DNA of 9,763 nucleotides from CAYVAP01 sp964343195 (GCA_964343195.1 CAYFIR010000176.1:1-9763); one strand, 5' to 3'. Shown: positions 1 through 6,957, numbered from the stretch's first letter. Notes: a model not told the origin generated them from the letters alone. Numbers and translations are program-made.

Positions 1-92
1 CGAGTTTGGCGAGCCAAATGAGGCTTTTTCTGACGCTGTATGCGGGCAAGAGATCAAGTCAAAAGCGGAACTAATTTTTTGAGCGTTCCTTA
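1..92. repeat. Half of a dispersed palindromic repeat, truncated by the window edge
   Basis: Bases 1-92 match the reverse complement of 8527-8618 without gaps (n pairs with 8619-n). By eye there are 8 mismatches, at 12, 19, 37, 48, 59, 71, 73 and 88, so about 91% identity. It begins inside the central palindrome (TTTGGC at 5-10, GCCAAA at 13-18) and runs to the outer end GCGTTCCT (83-90). The rest of the element would lie before the window. It is followed by AT-rich filler at 93-159 with no gene. Confidence 0.85.
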
Positions 93-159
93 ATGAGCCG
101 GACAGGCCAACAAAAGCCGTAATGACGAATTACAAATCACCAATTTCGAATTTGCTTCC

Positions 160-1359
160 CTAGAAGCACTCCACCCCTCCAGTCACACGCTGGGCATCTA
201 CATTAGAGGAATTAAAATTGGGATTTGCAGCTCCGGAACCGCTGGTGAAGGCGCAACCGTCGATGTCGTAAATCTCCACATTGTTTACAGCAAGATTGGG
301 ATCGGCCCACATGTAAATTGCGGCATCAGCATCGCCACTGCCAGCATATTCAATACGGGCATTTTCGACAAGGTTATTGGGACTATTGGTAAAGCTGAAA
401 TACAACCCTCTCCATGCGCCTGCAATCTTGCTTACGCCAGTGAAAATGATGGGTTCGGTGGTATTTCCCACTGCTCGAAAGCTGGAACCTTCCTGAATGT
501 AGAGACCACAGTCTTCGTCAAACTCCATTTCGACGCCGGGAGCAATGATCATGTTGACACCGTTGACGATGCCCAGGTCGCGAAAAATACCGGAGCAGCA
601 GGGAACTACCCGATAGGGAATGCCGATGTTTTCAATGGTCACGGTTCCGGGATTCAGGTCACCCACCAGCACTTCCACGTAGTCATTGTCATTGCCGGTC
701 ATTTGGTTGCTTTCATCCATGACATTCATGGTGGTAGCATGCAGGTAGCCAGCGGTCTGGTTATCGGTCAGCACATTGTCGGTAAAGCTGGGAACCTCGA
801 CATCATGCCCGATGTTGACGCCATAGGAGCCACTATTAATCAGGGCACAGTTGTCAGCGCTGAGTCGGCTCTCAGGCCAAAGGATCAGGTTGCCGCGCAT
901 GTCGTTTGAGTTGAAGGCTTCGCCCCCACCGTATGAAATGGTCACGTATTCGATCTGGTTCAAAACGCTGTTGGACTGAACCTGCACGCCACGCCAGAAA
1001 CCTGGAACTTTACTTTCAGCAGTCAGGATAATCGGTAGGGCTTCGGTTCCAACTGCAGATATGGAACCATTATCCAGGATGTCAAGTCCTGCATCTTCGG
1101 CAAATTCTATCACAACTCCGGGGTCGATGGTCAATTTTCCAGAGACATCTCCTACCCCTTCCACGATGTAATCTACCGTCAGGTCGGTGTTATCAGTCAG
1201 GTGAATGTCCGTGTTGGAAGAGAAGTAGCTTGCGTCCAGTACTGTAGGGACAAGAGAAATGGGAGGTTCAATGGGGCCACTGTTACATCCGGCGGCGAGT
1301 AAAGCAATAGCTAGAGCAACAGGGAGGAGTTTTGATGATTGTTGAAACAGCTTGTTCAT
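160..1359 (-). CDS. Beta-helix-like surface lipoprotein with internal duplication
   Basis: A 399-residue protein with a lipoprotein signal peptide: a Lys-containing start, a hydrophobic stretch at about 11-23, and lipobox LAAGC with Cys25 as the lipidated residue. After a Pro-rich linker the chain is rich in Asn, Gly and short beta strands, as in right-handed parallel beta-helix proteins. Two homologous modules are visible, at about 76-190 and 270-380. Each carries a P-G-V-x-x-E-F motif, then A-V-G-T/N, P-I-I, S-K and a W-R-G motif (Trp122 and Trp316, 194 residues apart). Three cysteines lie in the spacer and second module. I do not recognise a specific family or enzymatic motif. It is probably an envelope or surface-exposed protein. 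The ATG start has no Shine-Dalgarno sequence but places the signal peptide correctly. It is divergent from the SdpI gene, with about 170 bp between them. Confidence 0.85.
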   Translation of the reverse strand: MNKLFQQSSKLLPVALAIALLAAGCNSGPIEPPISLVPTVLDASYFSSNTDIHLTDNTDLTVDYIVEGVGDVSGKLTIDPGVVIEFAEDAGLDILDNGSISAVGTEALPIILTAESKVPGFWRGVQVQSNSVLNQIEYVTISYGGGEAFNSNDMRGNLILWPESRLSADNCALINSGSYGVNIGHDVEVPSFTDNVLTDNQTAGYLHATTMNVMDESNQMTGNDNDYVEVLVGDLNPGTVTIENIGIPYRVVPCCSGIFRDLGIVNGVNMIIAPGVEMEFDEDCGLYIQEGSSFRAVGNTTEPIIFTGVSKIAGAWRGLYFSFTNSPNNLVENARIEYAGSGDADAAIYMWADPNLAVNNVEIYDIDGCAFTSGSGAANPNFNSSNVDAQRVTGGVECF

Positions 1360-1407
1360 TTGTTGATTTCAATTTGAAGAGGTTCATAGGTACTGCTGAT
1401 TGGCAGT

Positions 1408-1436
1408 CAAAGATGATTACCGGAAACCGAATCAAA
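1408..1436 (-). promoter_or_regulatory. Candidate Bacteroidota-type promoter for the beta-helix lipoprotein
   Basis: On the minus strand TTTG (1433-1436) is followed after 17 bp by CATCTTTG (1408-1415), one base from the TAnnTTTG -7 consensus of Bacteroidota. It would give a leader of roughly 40 nt before the ATG at 1359. This is motif matching only. Confidence 0.35.
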
Positions 1437-1495
1437 CTGGCTCATCAATTTTGATATTTTTTCAACTTTCCCCCATCTGATACACAGCGCTCTCA

Positions 1496-1526
1496 TTGCA
1501 TCTAATTGGAATAGAATCGTATTTTG
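1496..1526 (+). promoter_or_regulatory. Weak candidate promoter for the SdpI-CPBP pair
   Basis: TTG (1496-1498), 21 bp, then TATTTTG (1520-1526), a TAnnTTTG-like element one base short. It ends only six bases before the ATG at 1533, so if it is used the transcript would be almost leaderless. Low confidence, because AT-rich DNA produces such matches by chance. Confidence 0.25.
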
Positions 1527-1532
1527 ACATTT

Positions 1533-2183
1533 ATGGAAAAGCGAACTGCCATCCGATATCAGGTCATTATCCTTTCCCTGATTTTCATTCCTTTTATCCT
1601 GGGATGGATTTTCTGGGGGAGATTACCGGAAGAAGTTCCCATACACTGGGATGGGAATGGCAATCCGGATGGATACGGACACAAAGCCATCAACCTGTTT
1701 ATGATTCCGGGTATCACACTGGCTATCAATGGATTATTCTGGATCCTACCCTACGTAGATCCCAAAAAGAATATCTCACAGTTTGTGGACACCCTGCGCA
1801 AGTATCAAATCGGACTCAACGCTTTCATGCTGATCCTTTACCTCACCATTCTATCATCCACCCTGGGGTATGAGGTTCCCGTAGATCAGGTCATAGCCTT
1901 CTCCATGTTTGGACTTTTTGCTTTGATGGGAAATTATTTCGGCAAGCTGCGCCCCAATCACTTCGTAGGCCTGCGCCTGCCCTGGACGCTGGAAGACGAG
2001 GATAACTGGAACAAAACCCATCGGTTTGCCGGACGGTTGTGGCTTATCGGCTCGGTACTGGCAGCCATTGTGTATTACTTCCTGATTCCAGTAAACCTCC
2101 TTTGGATTCTTTTTCCCTTTATCGGCATGGTCGTGGTGCCCCCTATGATTTATTCCTACTGGCTCTACCAGAATAAACAGTGA
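1533..2183 (+). CDS. SdpI/DUF1648 family integral membrane protein
   Basis: A 216-residue membrane protein with about six hydrophobic helices (roughly 10-28, 53-73, 93-112, 120-136, 168-186, 188-206). After the first helix it has the DUF1648 signature LPEEVPIHWDGNGNPDGYG (31-49). Later comes the SdpI-family block at 133-167, starting GNYFGKLRPN and ending in EDEDNWNKTHRFAG. In Bacillus subtilis, SdpI gives immunity to the toxic peptide SdpC and helps regulate the operon. Most relatives in other phyla are uncharacterised, so the exact role here is inferred. An in-frame TTG lies nine bases earlier. The ATG at 1533 is preferred because it directly precedes a typical basic N-terminus (MEKR). The CPBP protease gene follows 96 bp downstream on the same strand, probably co-transcribed. 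Confidence 0.9.
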   Translation: MEKRTAIRYQVIILSLIFIPFILGWIFWGRLPEEVPIHWDGNGNPDGYGHKAINLFMIPGITLAINGLFWILPYVDPKKNISQFVDTLRKYQIGLNAFMLILYLTILSSTLGYEVPVDQVIAFSMFGLFALMGNYFGKLRPNHFVGLRLPWTLEDEDNWNKTHRFAGRLWLIGSVLAAIVYYFLIPVNLLWILFPFIGMVVVPPMIYSYWLYQNKQ

Positions 2184-2279
2184 ACATTGAGCAAGGCCAC
2201 ACTTTTTCTTAACTGATCAATGATCCATTGCCAATGCCTTTTCACTGAACCATGAACACCGTTCAATGAACAATGAAAT

Positions 2280-3257
2280 ATGAACCAACGCAAACTACTC
2301 CTCTATCTCGGCCTCAGTTTTGGATTTAGCTGGGCCATTCTTGCCCTTGGCACCTGGATAGGGCCGGATAACCAAATCGGAGGCCTCCTGACTGGAGTCC
2401 TGTACATGTGGGGCCCCGCCCTGGCCGTGATGACCCTCACATCGTTTGGACGAAAGGAGAGCCTCAAGCCCTATGGCTGGCAGTTTGAGCGACTACGCTG
2501 GCCCTGGATCCTGACCAATGCCTTTCTGCCCATCGGCATCCTGATCCTGACGCTGTTTATGGTCTATCTGCTGGGGAATGTCAGTCAAATCGAAGGCTTT
2601 GGCACCCTGGACCTGAGCCGTGACGGCATGCACCATCGGATGGAAGAAATCGCCATCGAAGCAGGACAGAACCCCGATGAGATGAATGCCTTCACCGAAT
2701 TGGAAATCCCCGTTCCGGTGCTGCTGATTGTACTGGCATTTGGGGGACTGGTAGGAGGAGTTACCGTCAACCTCATCGCTTCATTTGGAGAAGAAATCGG
2801 CTGGCGGGGCTTTATGCTGCGCGAAACCCGCTCTCTCGGCTATTGGAAATCGGCTATCCTCATCGGCGTAGTCTGGGGCCTATGGCACGCTCCGCTCATC
2901 TACCTCGGCCATAACTACCCCGGCCATCCGTGGGAAGGCATCGCCATGATGGTATTCTTTTGCATCGCCATGAGCCTGGTGATGAACCTGCTCGCCATGA
3001 AATCAAGCACCATCGCAGGCCCCTCAGCCTTTCACGGCGTCACCAATGGCATCGCTGGCAGCTCCCTGGTTTTGGTACATGATGCCAATCCCCTGATCGG
3101 AGGAGTGGCGGGGGTAGCAGGAATACTGGCGCTGCTAATGGTAGCCAGTGTCCTGATCGCAACCCAGGGTAAGTACCTGAAAGACTGGCATCTACATAGC
3201 TATGATCCGGAAGAGGAGGAGAAGGAGAACGCTTCGCGAATGGCGGAAACTCCATAG
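2280..3257 (+). CDS. CPBP family intramembrane metalloprotease (Abi/CAAX type)
   Basis: A 325-residue polytopic membrane protein with all three CPBP motifs. These are EEIGWR (Glu171, Glu172, Arg176), WGLWHAP (His203) and FHGVTNG (His252, Asn256), which together form the metal site within the membrane. Hydrophobic helices lie at about 5-24, 35-54, 76-98, 145-168, 190-208, 220-238 and 270-295. A cytosolic tail rich in Glu and Lys closes the protein. A soluble acidic loop at 101-141 is inserted before the catalytic core. The family includes eukaryotic Rce1 (CAAX processing) and bacterial members tied to bacteriocin maturation and self-immunity; the substrate here is unknown. It follows the SdpI gene by 96 bp and is likely in the same transcript. 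The gap holds several TGAAC/CAATGA repeats, including the palindrome GTTCAATGAAC (2261-2271). No Shine-Dalgarno sequence. Confidence 0.93.
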   Translation: MNQRKLLLYLGLSFGFSWAILALGTWIGPDNQIGGLLTGVLYMWGPALAVMTLTSFGRKESLKPYGWQFERLRWPWILTNAFLPIGILILTLFMVYLLGNVSQIEGFGTLDLSRDGMHHRMEEIAIEAGQNPDEMNAFTELEIPVPVLLIVLAFGGLVGGVTVNLIASFGEEIGWRGFMLRETRSLGYWKSAILIGVVWGLWHAPLIYLGHNYPGHPWEGIAMMVFFCIAMSLVMNLLAMKSSTIAGPSAFHGVTNGIAGSSLVLVHDANPLIGGVAGVAGILALLMVASVLIATQGKYLKDWHLHSYDPEEEEKENASRMAETP

Positions 3258-3273
3258 CCTCGATTCTTTCCTG

Positions 3274-3289
3274 GCGAAAGTTATTTCGC
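3274..3289. terminator. Small hairpin between convergent genes, weak terminator candidate
   Basis: GCGAAA (3274-3279), loop GTTA, TTTCGC (3284-3289): a perfect 6-bp stem within the 34-bp gap between the CPBP gene and the convergent lipoprotein gene. There is no U-run on either side, so termination is doubtful. The position is the main argument. Confidence 0.3.
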
Positions 3290-3291
3290 TT

Positions 3292-3828
3292 CTAGAAGGT
3301 GGCTTCCAAACGATAATCCTCAACAATCAGCCGGGGCAGGGAATCGCCTGGCCCGGCATAGCCATGCCCAAATAGATCTTCCCACAGCTGCTGTACGTAC
3401 ATGGAATCTGTTCCAAAAGGAAAATCAATCCTGAAAAGGTGATTGGCGTCATACCGATACCCCACCTCATCTGAGTAGAGGTCCTCCGGTTCTTCTTCTC
3501 CTGGTTGGCGCAAATTAAAATTCATGGGATCATGAAAATACTCGCTGCGCGAGGTGATATCCCAGCTCAATTGTCCCCCTCCGGACTCAGGAAATTCCAT
3601 GGTTACTTCTGCCGAAACGTTCACCCTGGTGACGAGCGTGTCATATACCCCCTCTGATGGCAGGGAATCATTGGTTTCGTAGGTCACCCATATTTCCTGT
3701 AAGACCTGTTCTCCTGAGTAGGTACCCACCAGCCCCTGGTAATCAGGCTCTTGTGGTTCAGGAGAAGGAGGAGTCTCATTTTTGCAGCTAAAAACCAGTA
3801 GAAGCAAAGCGAGGTAGTAGCACTTCAT
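3292..3828 (-). CDS. Small hypothetical lipoprotein
   Basis: A 178-residue protein starting MKCYYLALLLLVFSCKNE. This is a short lipoprotein signal peptide with lipobox VFSC at Cys15, followed by a Pro/Glu-rich linker. The frame is open upstream to an ATG at 3879, but that would add 17 polar residues before the signal peptide, so the ATG at 3828 is chosen. The mature part (about 160 residues) is acidic, with predicted beta strands around G-x-Y-S-G-E, a Thr/Val-rich strand region, and a C-terminal R-L-E-A-T-F. I do not recognise the family. The pattern (lipobox, G-T-Y-S-G, alternating strands) is like many small Bacteroidota lipoproteins with lipocalin-like or beta-barrel folds, but that is a guess. 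It converges on the CPBP gene and is followed upstream by the repeat array. Confidence 0.75.
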   Translation of the reverse strand: MKCYYLALLLLVFSCKNETPPSPEPQEPDYQGLVGTYSGEQVLQEIWVTYETNDSLPSEGVYDTLVTRVNVSAEVTMEFPESGGGQLSWDITSRSEYFHDPMNFNLRQPGEEEPEDLYSDEVGYRYDANHLFRIDFPFGTDSMYVQQLWEDLFGHGYAGPGDSLPRLIVEDYRLEATF

Positions 3829-3935
3829 AGGGGTGGATTTTACTGTATGACGATAAAAATCTACCGAATGCTGCATCAAGCCCCCATCATTAAAGGCTGC
3901 AACTCAAAACCATCACAGCTTCCACCATCCCCTCC

Positions 3936-4062
3936 TGTCATGCTGAGCGAAATGCAACGCAGCGAAGCAACTTACCGACCCCACTTTCACACATCCCGCT
4001 AGGGGCACCCCGCAGGTGTGCCCCAGACTGCCATCGCGGGAGCACCTGCGGGGCTTCACTAC
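3936..4062 (+). repeat. TGTCATGCTGAG-type repeat, direct copy A
   Basis: A 127-bp unit repeated at 4202-4326 with about 9 substitutions and a 2-bp gap. The first 38 bases are identical in both copies. It starts TGTCATGCTGAGCG, includes GCAGCGAAGCAACTT, and ends in a GC-rich hairpin: CCCCGCAGGTG (4008-4018) with CACCTGCGGGG (4043-4053). No coding potential is credible across it. Confidence 0.9.
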
Positions 4063-4138
4063 CAGACACTACCAAGTGCTGCTCGCAAGGTGCTTCGCCC
4101 TGCCCTCCGCTGCGCTACGGCCAGGACTCAGCATGACA
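4063..4138 (-). repeat. Inverted, diverged relative of the TGTCATGCTGAG module
   Basis: Read on the minus strand from 4138, this begins with the same 12 bases TGTCATGCTGAG and later has GCGCAGCG and GCGAAGCACCTTG, paralleling the GCAGCGAAGCAACTT of copies A and B. With copy A it makes a 203-bp unit (3936-4138) bounded by a perfect 12-bp inverted repeat, a MITE-like layout. No target-site duplication was evident by eye. Confidence 0.7.
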
Positions 4139-4201
4139 TGAGCGGCGAGGGGCGCTACGCGAAGATTAGGGGCTAAGCCAGACACTTTCACCCACCCCGC
4201 G

Positions 4202-4326
4202 TGTCATGCTGAGCGAAATGCAACGCAGCGAAGCAACTTGCCGACCACACTTTCACACACCCCGGTAGGGGCACCCCGCAGGTGTGCCCCAGGCTGCCAT
4301 CAGGAGTACCTGCGGGGCTCCCCTAC
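4202..4326 (+). repeat. TGTCATGCTGAG-type repeat, direct copy B
   Basis: Second direct copy of the 3936-4062 unit, about 92% identical by eye. It keeps the hairpin CCCCGCAGGTG (4274-4284) with TACCTGCGGGG (4307-4317), where one C-to-T change is tolerated as a G-U pair. The segment between the copies also holds a third partial CACTTTCAC-CA-CCCCG match (4183-4200). The rest of the 3829-4382 gap holds no gene that I can support. Confidence 0.9.
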
Positions 4327-4382
4327 TAACACACTGGAAGGCGCTACCCCTGCCAATATTCCCCCTATTTCCCCTATACACC

Positions 4383-6119
4383 CTATTCCCCTTCACCAGC
4401 CTGATTGGCCCACTCACCAGCCCCACTTGCCCCCATCCGCACCCGCTTCAAGAACAGGTGGTTCATCGCGTTGCTGCTGAGGCCGCTGATGCCGGGCTGT
4501 AGCATGCGGAAGCTGCGGTCGTAGTACAGCGGGATGATCGGGGCCTGCTCCAGCATCAGGCGGTCCATCTGCTGGTAGATCAGGTGCCGGGCCGAATCGT
4601 TGGGGACGCTGAGGGCCTCGCGGTAGAGTCGGTCAAATTCCGGTGAAGAGAAATGCGTGGTATTGGGGCCGTCGGGGGCCTGGTTTTCGGTGTAGAAGAG
4701 GCTGAGGTAGTTCTCGCCGTCGGGGTAGTCGGCGATCCAGGAGGCGCGCCAGAAGTTGAGCTTGACGCCGTACACCTGCCCGCGCAGGGCACCGCCCTGG
4801 AGGTTCTGGATATCGAGTTGGACCCCGATGTTTTCGAAGCTCTTCTGGATGAATTCGCTGATGGCGGCGTACTTGTCGGTGCTGTACAGCGTCAGCTTGG
4901 GCAAGCCCTCCCCGTTGGGATAGCCCGCCTCGGCGAGCAGTTGACGGGCCTTTTCGGGGTCGTAGGTGAAGCCGGGCACCGCCTCGGGGTCATGGCTGGG
5001 CAGGCCTTTGGGGATGAAGCCACTCTCGGCGGGGTATCCCATGCCGTTGAGCAGGTAGCGCACGAGTTTGGGGCGATCCACGGCGTAGTTGAGGGCGTGG
5101 CGCAGGGCGACCTTGCGCAGGGGATGGTAGGCGACGAAGTCCAGCGTGGTATCGATCTGGATGCCGAGGTATTCGGTGTTGAGTTGCGGAGCAAAGAGGA
5201 ACTGGTAGCGATCGGCATAGGCAGGCTTGACCTGCCCATCACGGGTGAGGACTTCGTCGCGGTAACTGGCGTCCAGGTCTCCGATAAAGTCGAGGTTTCC
5301 CTGGGTGAATTCCACGAAGGCCGTCAGTCGGCTGGGGATAAAGCGCACACTCACGGCGTCGAGATATGGCAGTTGAGTTCCCTGCTCATCTGATTCGAAG
5401 TAATGCGGATTTTTATGGAGAATGAGGTGCTGCCCCTGCTCCCAGCGAAAGCAGGTAAACGGACCGGTCCCCACGGGATTTCGTCCAAAATCTTCTCCAT
5501 AAAACGCCACGGCCTCCTGGGGCACCACGTAGCCATAGGGCGTCGCCAGCAGCCCCAGGAAAGGCGGAAAGGGCCGCTCCAGCCGGATGATCAGCGTAGT
5601 ATCATCGGGCGCTTCGAAGCCGGCAATGTGATCGACCTCTCCGTTGCGAAAAGCCTCTAAACCAGCGACTTTCCCATTGAAAATCCAGGCTCCCTTGGCG
5701 GCTACGGCTGGGTCACAGACCCGCGTAAAACTGTACACAAAGTCTGCTGCGACTACTTTTCGGGTGCTGTCGGCCCCAAAGCAGGGATGGCGATGATAGG
5801 CTACGTCGTTTCGGAGGTAGAATCGATATTCCAACCCATCGGAGGAAATTTTCCACCGCTTTGCGATCATCGGTTGGGGATGGAATGTACTATCCTGAGC
5901 GACCAGTCCGTTATACACCTGAGCCGTCATCCAGATCGGCGATCTGGACCCCGCAAAAGCCGGATCAAGTGTTTCGAGACCTGCGTCAAGGTTCATTCGA
6001 AATACCTTCCTTTCCCCTACCTTTTCCACCGGTTTTCCACATCCTGTCCACAGGAAAATGGGGAAAACACAGGTTATTAACAGTAGTTTTATATGACGGT
6101 GGATTACTTGCGTTGTCAA
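4383..6119 (-). CDS. ABC transporter substrate-binding lipoprotein, family 5 (oligopeptide/dipeptide type)
   Basis: The 578-residue protein binds peptides (or nickel or similar small ligands) outside the cytoplasmic membrane and hands them to an ABC importer. Diagnostic SBP family 5 features are LETLDPAFAG near the N-terminus, NPVGTGPF, LRHALNYAVDR, FIPKGLP and the YDPEKARQLLAEAGYP segment. The size suits OppA/DppA. The frame is open to an ATG at 6185, but that start would overlap parA and place over 30 residues before the hydrophobic core. The TTG at 6119 gives a compact signal peptide with Cys27 (WTGC, a loose lipobox). ATGs at 6173 and 6161 are alternatives. No permease or ATPase gene is in the window. 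GC content is uneven: by my count 68% at 4981-5040 against 53% at 5881-5940. The substrate cannot be told from sequence. Confidence 0.88.
   Translation of the reverse strand: MTTQVIHRHIKLLLITCVFPIFLWTGCGKPVEKVGERKVFRMNLDAGLETLDPAFAGSRSPIWMTAQVYNGLVAQDSTFHPQPMIAKRWKISSDGLEYRFYLRNDVAYHRHPCFGADSTRKVVAADFVYSFTRVCDPAVAAKGAWIFNGKVAGLEAFRNGEVDHIAGFEAPDDTTLIIRLERPFPPFLGLLATPYGYVVPQEAVAFYGEDFGRNPVGTGPFTCFRWEQGQHLILHKNPHYFESDEQGTQLPYLDAVSVRFIPSRLTAFVEFTQGNLDFIGDLDASYRDEVLTRDGQVKPAYADRYQFLFAPQLNTEYLGIQIDTTLDFVAYHPLRKVALRHALNYAVDRPKLVRYLLNGMGYPAESGFIPKGLPSHDPEAVPGFTYDPEKARQLLAEAGYPNGEGLPKLTLYSTDKYAAISEFIQKSFENIGVQLDIQNLQGGALRGQVYGVKLNFWRASWIADYPDGENYLSLFYTENQAPDGPNTTHFSSPEFDRLYREALSVPNDSARHLIYQQMDRLMLEQAPIIPLYYDRSFRMLQPGISGLSSNAMNHLFLKRVRMGASGAGEWANQAGEGE
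6022..6052 (+). other. Three DnaA-box-like 9-mers at 11-bp spacing
   Basis: TTTTCCACC (6022-6030), TTTTCCACA (6033-6041) and CTGTCCACA (6044-6052) lie in the same orientation with 2-bp spacers. The middle one fits the relaxed DnaA-box consensus TTWTNCACA; the others deviate by one or two bases. They fall within the post-lipobox linker codons of the substrate-binding protein gene, about 110 bp from parA, so chance from coding sequence is possible. Confidence 0.3.
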
Positions 6120-6124
6120 AGCCC

Positions 6125-6132
6125 TATATTTG
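6125..6132 (+). promoter_or_regulatory. Bacteroidota -7 promoter element of parA
   Basis: TATATTTG matches TAnnTTTG exactly and lies 27 bp before the parA ATG, giving an expected short leader of about 20 nt. The nearest TTG (6108-6110) is only 14 bp upstream, closer than the usual -33 spacing. The element lies in the 40-bp gap between the divergent genes, which supports the downstream TTG start of the neighbour. Confidence 0.5.
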
Positions 6133-6159
6133 TGACGCAAACATGCAAAATTCCAAATC

Positions 6160-6957
6160 ATGGGAAAAATCATTTGCCTGGCCAATCAAAAAGGCGGAGT
6201 CGGAAAAACCACTACTGCTGTAAACCTGGCGGCAAGTCTCGCTACTCTGGAGTATAAAACCCTCCTCGTAGATACTGACCCTCAGGCCAATGCGACTTCT
6301 GGTGTCGGACTCGACATCAACGAGCATGAGGATAGCATCTACAGCGTGATGGTCGAAGAAGATGTAACAATTCAGGAGGTAATCAAGCCTACCGAATTCC
6401 CCAATCTCGACATCGTTCCCGCCGCAGAGAACCTGTTGGGTGCCGAAATAGAGCTGGTGGACATCAAAGGTCGTGAGACCCTGATGCGCAATGAACTGGA
6501 TAAAATTCGGGATGAGTACGATTTCATTATCCTGGATTGCTCCCCCTCTCTGGGTCTGGTTACGGTTAATGCCCTGGCTGCCGCCGATTCTGTCATCGTG
6601 CCGGTTCAGTGTGAGTATTTCGCACTGGAAGGGCTGGCCAAGCTCCTTAACACCATCCGCCTGGTTCAGCGTGGCCTGAATAAGAGTCTGGAGATTGAAG
6701 GCATCCTGCTGACCATGTATGACCGTCGCCTCAACCTGTCCAATCAGGTGATCGATGAGGTGACACGTCACTTCCAGGAAATGGTATTTGAAACCATCAT
6801 CTACCGCAACACCCGCCTGAGCGAGGCTCCGTCTTTTGGACAGCCTGTACTGGCCTTTGATGCGCGTAGTAAAGGTGCCACCAACTACATGAACCTGGCC
6901 AAGGAAATCCTGAAGCAAAATGAGCTTCCCCTATCCAAAGAGGAAGCTGTTGCATAG
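6160..6957 (+). CDS. parA: ParA/Soj family chromosome-partitioning ATPase
   Basis: A 265-residue ParA of normal length. The deviant Walker A motif KGGVGKTT (residues 11-18) has the signature first lysine. The A' motif reads DTDPQANAT (38-46) and Walker B is FIILDCSPS with Asp126. The C-terminal part has the conserved R-N-T-R-L-S-E-A-P-S-F-G-Q-P segment. Chromosomal ParA dimers bind DNA non-specifically with ATP and move ParB-parS complexes to segregate origins. Its lack of an N-terminal helix-turn-helix fits the chromosomal Soj type rather than the long plasmid type. No parB follows, which is unusual because the two are commonly adjacent. No Shine-Dalgarno sequence precedes the ATG; the upstream TATATTTG is the likely -7 element. 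It is followed by a heptamer repeat and a strong terminator, so it appears to be a single-gene transcript. Confidence 0.95.
   Translation: MGKIICLANQKGGVGKTTTAVNLAASLATLEYKTLLVDTDPQANATSGVGLDINEHEDSIYSVMVEEDVTIQEVIKPTEFPNLDIVPAAENLLGAEIELVDIKGRETLMRNELDKIRDEYDFIILDCSPSLGLVTVNALAAADSVIVPVQCEYFALEGLAKLLNTIRLVQRGLNKSLEIEGILLTMYDRRLNLSNQVIDEVTRHFQEMVFETIIYRNTRLSEAPSFGQPVLAFDARSKGATNYMNLAKEILKQNELPLSKEEAVA

Noticed and set aside
1496..1873. 125-codon plus-strand open frame
   Set aside because: Overlaps the SdpI gene in another frame; the SdpI frame carries clear DUF1648 and SdpI motifs.
2241..2279. TGAAC/CAATGA repeats as a regulatory site
   Set aside because: Short, irregular copies in AT-rich intergenic DNA; GTTCAATGAAC (2261-2271) is palindromic but too short to call an operator.
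4238..4502. Two short plus-strand open frames
   Set aside because: Run through repeat copy B and into the antisense 3' end of the binding-protein gene; Pro/Thr-rich low-complexity translation.
4653..5393. 246-codon open frame on the plus strand
   Set aside because: Lies fully antisense to the family 5 binding-protein gene in its GC-rich part; low-complexity Gly/Val/Glu composition and no family signal.
6124..6918. 264-codon minus-strand open frame
   Set aside because: Antisense shadow of parA, which has complete Walker motifs on the other strand.
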